The notes beneath the pieces were generated by a model, which worked only from the letters and a program-made list of their open reading frames with translations, had not been told where the DNA came from and did no database searches. DNA of 64,000 bases, from positions 310,001 to 374,000 of the forward strand of contig NZ_JALHAP010000081.1 in assembly GCF_025215095.1 (NCBI RefSeq), written 5' to 3'. Positions within the stretch are counted from its first letter, which is position 1. The number at the start of each line of letters is the position of its first letter. Below are positions 61,543 to 64,000 of this stretch, piece by piece. Origin of the DNA: Dryocola boscaweniae (GTDB lineage Bacteria; Pseudomonadota; Gammaproteobacteria; Enterobacterales; Enterobacteriaceae). The position numbers and the translations under genes were made by a program.

Positions 61543-62667
61543 GTGTTACCAACGGAGATTTGGTTACGCCTGATGGCGGTCAATAGCCTGAGCGGTGATA
61601 AGACGCTGGAAATTGCTCATTTACTGGAATCTGGTTCTGATTGCGCTCCTGCATCTCTTGCAAAAGTAGGGTTATGCTCCCGGCAGATCGCGCAGTTTAA
61701 TCGTTTTAGCGAGCGGGACCTGGAGGCTGCTTATCTCTGGCTTGAACAATCGGATCATCATCTCCTGACTGCGAATAGCCCACACTATCCGAAGCAACTC
61801 CGTTCTATAGATTATTTTCCTGCGGCGTTATTTGTTGCCGGGAACGTCGGGCTTCTTTCGAGCAACCAATTAGCCGTGGTTGGCAGCCGTAATCTCTCCC
61901 TGTATGGCGAAAGATGGTGCCGCATGTTCTGCGAACCGCTGGCGACTGCTGGGCTGACAATAACCAGCGGTCTGGCGTTAGGCATCGATGCCGTCGCACA
62001 TCGGGCGGCATTGCAGGTTCATGGCAAAACTATCGCCGTACTAGGAAATGGGCTTGCGGATATTTATCCCAAACGCCACAGGCATCTTGCTCGTAATATT
62101 CTGGAAAATGGCGGGACTGTTGTTTCCGAATTCCCTTTAACGACGACTCCGTGGCCCGGCAATTTTCCGCGCCGTAATCGCATTATAAGTGGCTTAAGCC
62201 GGGCCGTTTTTGTTGTCGAAGCCTCTGAACGAAGTGGTTCGCTGGTTACCGCAAGATACGCTATTGAACAGGGAAGGGAAGTGTTCGCGCTACCCGGGCC
62301 GGTAGGTAATCCGGGCAGTGAAGGGCCGCATTGGTTGATAAAACAGGGCGCTACGCTGGTAAGTCATCCGTCAGATATCCTCGAGTACCTGGAAAGCGAA
62401 TTGCAATGGCTTCCCTTGCCGCACAAAACCTTAATATATTCACGCGATGAAGGGGAACACACATTGCCATTTCCCGAGCTGTTGGCTAACGTAGGAGATG
62501 AGGTTACACCTGTTGACGTCGTCGCTGAACGTGCCGGCCAACCTGTGCCAGAGACGGTAGCCCAACTGCTCGAACTGGAGTTAGCAGGATGGATCGCAGC
62601 TGTACCCGGCGGCTATGTCCGATTGAGGAGGGCATGCCATGTTCGACGTACTAATGTACTTATTTGA
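61543..62667 (+). CDS. dprA: DNA-processing protein DprA (Smf)
   Basis: Binds single-stranded DNA and loads RecA in natural transformation; its role in non-competent enterobacteria is not settled. It has 374 residues, as in E. coli. The Rossmann-type core has [34 protein letters not shown] and [35 protein letters not shown] chose the GTG at 61543 ([17 protein letters not shown] five bases upstream); a 20-residue extension to 61483 is likely spurious. Its end overlaps smg by 29 bases. Confidence 0.93.
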   Translation: MLPTEIWLRLMAVNSLSGDKTLEIAHLLESGSDCAPASLAKVGLCSRQIAQFNRFSERDLEAAYLWLEQSDHHLLTANSPHYPKQLRSIDYFPAALFVAGNVGLLSSNQLAVVGSRNLSLYGERWCRMFCEPLATAGLTITSGLALGIDAVAHRAALQVHGKTIAVLGNGLADIYPKRHRHLARNILENGGTVVSEFPLTTTPWPGNFPRRNRIISGLSRAVFVVEASERSGSLVTARYAIEQGREVFALPGPVGNPGSEGPHWLIKQGATLVSHPSDILEYLESELQWLPLPHKTLIYSRDEGEHTLPFPELLANVGDEVTPVDVVAERAGQPVPETVAQLLELELAGWIAAVPGGYVRLRRACHVRRTNVLI

Positions 62668-63112
62668 AACCTACATCCATAACGAAGCGGAAATGCGTGT
62701 TGATCAAGATAAATTGACGCACGATCTCACCGATGCCGGTTTTGATCGCGAAGACATTTATAACGCGTTGGTATGGCTGGAAAAGCTGGCTGATTATCAG
62801 GATGGGCTCACCGAGCCGATGCAATTAGCTGCCGATCCGCTTTCAATGCGTATCTACACGGAAGAAGAAAGCCTGCGTCTGGATGCCAGTTGCCGGGGAT
62901 TTTTACTCTTCCTTGAGCAGATTCAGGTGCTAAACCTCGAAACCCGTGAAATGGTGATTGAACGTGTGCTGGCGCTGGATACCGCCGAGTTTGAGCTGGA
63001 AGACTTAAAATGGGTGGTGCTGATGGTGCTGTTCAACATCCCAGGTTGCGAAAACGCTTATCAACAGATGGAAGAATTACTCTTCGAAGTAAATGAAGGT
63101 ATGCTGCATTAA
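62639..63112 (+). CDS. smg: Smg family protein
   Basis: Conserved protein of 157 residues, same as E. coli Smg, [30 protein letters not shown]. It is acidic and helical, with no known enzymatic motif. GAGGAGG lies before the ATG, within the end of dprA (29-base overlap). Function unknown; usually found with dprA. Confidence 0.94.
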   Translation: MFDVLMYLFETYIHNEAEMRVDQDKLTHDLTDAGFDREDIYNALVWLEKLADYQDGLTEPMQLAADPLSMRIYTEEESLRLDASCRGFLLFLEQIQVLNLETREMVIERVLALDTAEFELEDLKWVVLMVLFNIPGCENAYQQMEELLFEVNEGMLH

Positions 63113-63135
63113 AATTTTGTGCAGCAAGAGATGTT

Positions 63136-63678
63136 ATGACCAAATCAGCACTTTTCACGGTGCCTAAAAATGAACCCTGCCCCCAATGCGGGGCAGAGTT
63201 AGTTATTCGTTCCGGTAAGAACGGCCCTTTCCTTGGGTGTTCTCATTACCCGGAATGCGATTATGTACGTCCTTTAAAAGGCCAGTCAGACGGACATATC
63301 GTCAAAGTGCTCGAAGGGCAGCAGTGTCCCGAATGCGACGCGACGCTTGTACTGCGGCAGGGGCGGTTTGGCATGTTCATCGGATGCAGTAACTATCCGG
63401 GCTGTGAACATACTGAAGTGATCGATAAACCAGATGAAACGGCTATAACCTGTCCACAATGTCAGCAGGGGCAGCTAGTTCAGCGTCGTTCGCGATATGG
63501 CAAAACCTTCTGGTCGTGTGACCGTTATCCTGATTGCCAGTTTGTCATCAATTTCAAACCCGTCGCTGGAGTTTGTCCTGAATGCCATTATCCGTTATTA
63601 ATTGAAAAGAAAACGGCACAGGGGATAAAACGCCTGTGTGCCAGCAAACAATGTGGAAAGCCCATCGCGGCGGAATAA
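63136..63678 (+). CDS. yrdD: Topoisomerase-type zinc-finger protein YrdD
   Basis: Protein of 180 residues made of four repeated C4 zinc ribbons like those at the C-terminus of topoisomerase I, beginning [30 protein letters not shown] and [10 protein letters not shown]; three have the GxxFxGCSxYPxC type of second half. There is no catalytic topoisomerase part. Probably binds single-stranded nucleic acid. Between smg and tsaC on the same strand. Confidence 0.95.
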   Translation: MTKSALFTVPKNEPCPQCGAELVIRSGKNGPFLGCSHYPECDYVRPLKGQSDGHIVKVLEGQQCPECDATLVLRQGRFGMFIGCSNYPGCEHTEVIDKPDETAITCPQCQQGQLVQRRSRYGKTFWSCDRYPDCQFVINFKPVAGVCPECHYPLLIEKKTAQGIKRLCASKQCGKPIAAE

Positions 63679-63682
63679 GATT

Positions 63683-64000
63683 GTGAACAACAGCCTGCAA
63701 CAAGGACAGCTTGCGAAAATCGTTGCTGTCCTGAAAAATAACAATGTTATCGCTTATCCAACCGAAGCTGTTTTTGGCGTCGGTTGCGATCCTGATAGCG
63801 AGCTTGCGGTTTCACGTTTGCTCGAGCTAAAACAGCGCCCGGTAGATAAAGGTCTTATCCTGATCGCGGCAACTTTTGAACAACTCACGCCTTATATAGA
63901 TGAGCATGCGTTAACCGCCGCACAACGTAAGGCGGTATTTTCCTGCTGGCCTGGCCCGGTAACATTTGTTTTCCCGGCATTGCCTTCCACCCCACGCTGG
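63683..64000 (+). CDS. tsaC: Threonylcarbamoyl-AMP synthase, 5' part
   Basis: Makes threonylcarbamoyl-AMP for the t6A37 modification of tRNAs reading ANN codons. The start is the GTG at 63683, four bases after the yrdD stop; 106 codons are visible and the gene is cut by the window end. The read part, [20 protein letters not shown] and [32 protein letters not shown] and [11 protein letters not shown], closely matches E. coli YrdC/TsaC. Confidence 0.94.
   Translation, partial: MNNSLQQGQLAKIVAVLKNNNVIAYPTEAVFGVGCDPDSELAVSRLLELKQRPVDKGLILIAATFEQLTPYIDEHALTAAQRKAVFSCWPGPVTFVFPALPSTPRW

Overview
The window is a 64 kb piece of chromosome from a member of the Enterobacteriaceae. Gene content, order and protein sequence follow the Escherichia coli trpS-crp-rpsL-rpoA-tsaC region closely, and CRP, SecY and most ribosomal proteins look near-identical to E. 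coli as I remember it. Several local differences argue against E. coli itself and fit an Enterobacter/Klebsiella/Cedecea-like relative: codA sits beside nirB, trpS directly adjoins cysG, a LysE-type exporter lies between yheT and yheS, a solo prepilin peptidase lies where K-12 has gsp genes, and a sugar island separates fic from pabA. I cannot name the species from sequence alone. All comparisons with E. coli are from memory, not from a search.

Layout. 1-8.5 kb: 3' part of trpS; the anaerobic nitrite reductase operon nirB-nirD-nirC-cysG (minus strand) with a clear FNR plus NarL/NarP control region; divergent codA; tsgA. 8.8-10.3 kb: ppiA and the yhfG-fic antitoxin-toxin pair. 10.3-18.4 kb: an accessory island bounded by a 74-bp direct repeat of the fic 3' end and the fic-pabA spacer. 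It carries a glycoporin, a GH1 phospho-glycosidase, a lactose/cellobiose-type PTS (IIA and a IIC-IIB fusion), a YhhX-like dehydrogenase, an unrecognised barrel-like enzyme and a GntR/UTRA regulator. 18.4-35.4 kb: pabA, argD, yhfK, crp, yhfA, prkB-yheU-yheT, a LysE-type exporter, yheS, kefGB, yheV, slyD, slyX, fkpA, yheO and tusDCB. 35.4-40 kb: the str operon (rpsL-rpsG-fusA-tufA). 40-41.4 kb: bfd, bfr and a short prepilin peptidase. 41.5-55.4 kb: the S10, spc and alpha ribosomal-protein operons. 55.5-64 kb: yhdN, zntR, arfA, the def-fmt-rsmB-trkA-mscL set (minus strand), then dprA-smg-yrdD-tsaC, cut by the window end.

The backbone is mostly translation: ribosomal proteins, elongation factors, RNA polymerase alpha, SecY, formylation/deformylation, rRNA and tRNA modification and ribosome rescue. 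Its known autoregulatory RNA sites (S10 leader, S7, S8 and S4 targets) can be recognised in place. The most informative accessory feature is the fic-flanked island. It looks like a complete uptake-to-catabolism module for a beta-linked oligosaccharide: porin, PTS phosphorylation, glycosidase cleavage, then oxidoreductase and barrel-enzyme steps whose chemistry is not evident. No integrase, transposase, CRISPR array, tRNA or rRNA gene was seen.
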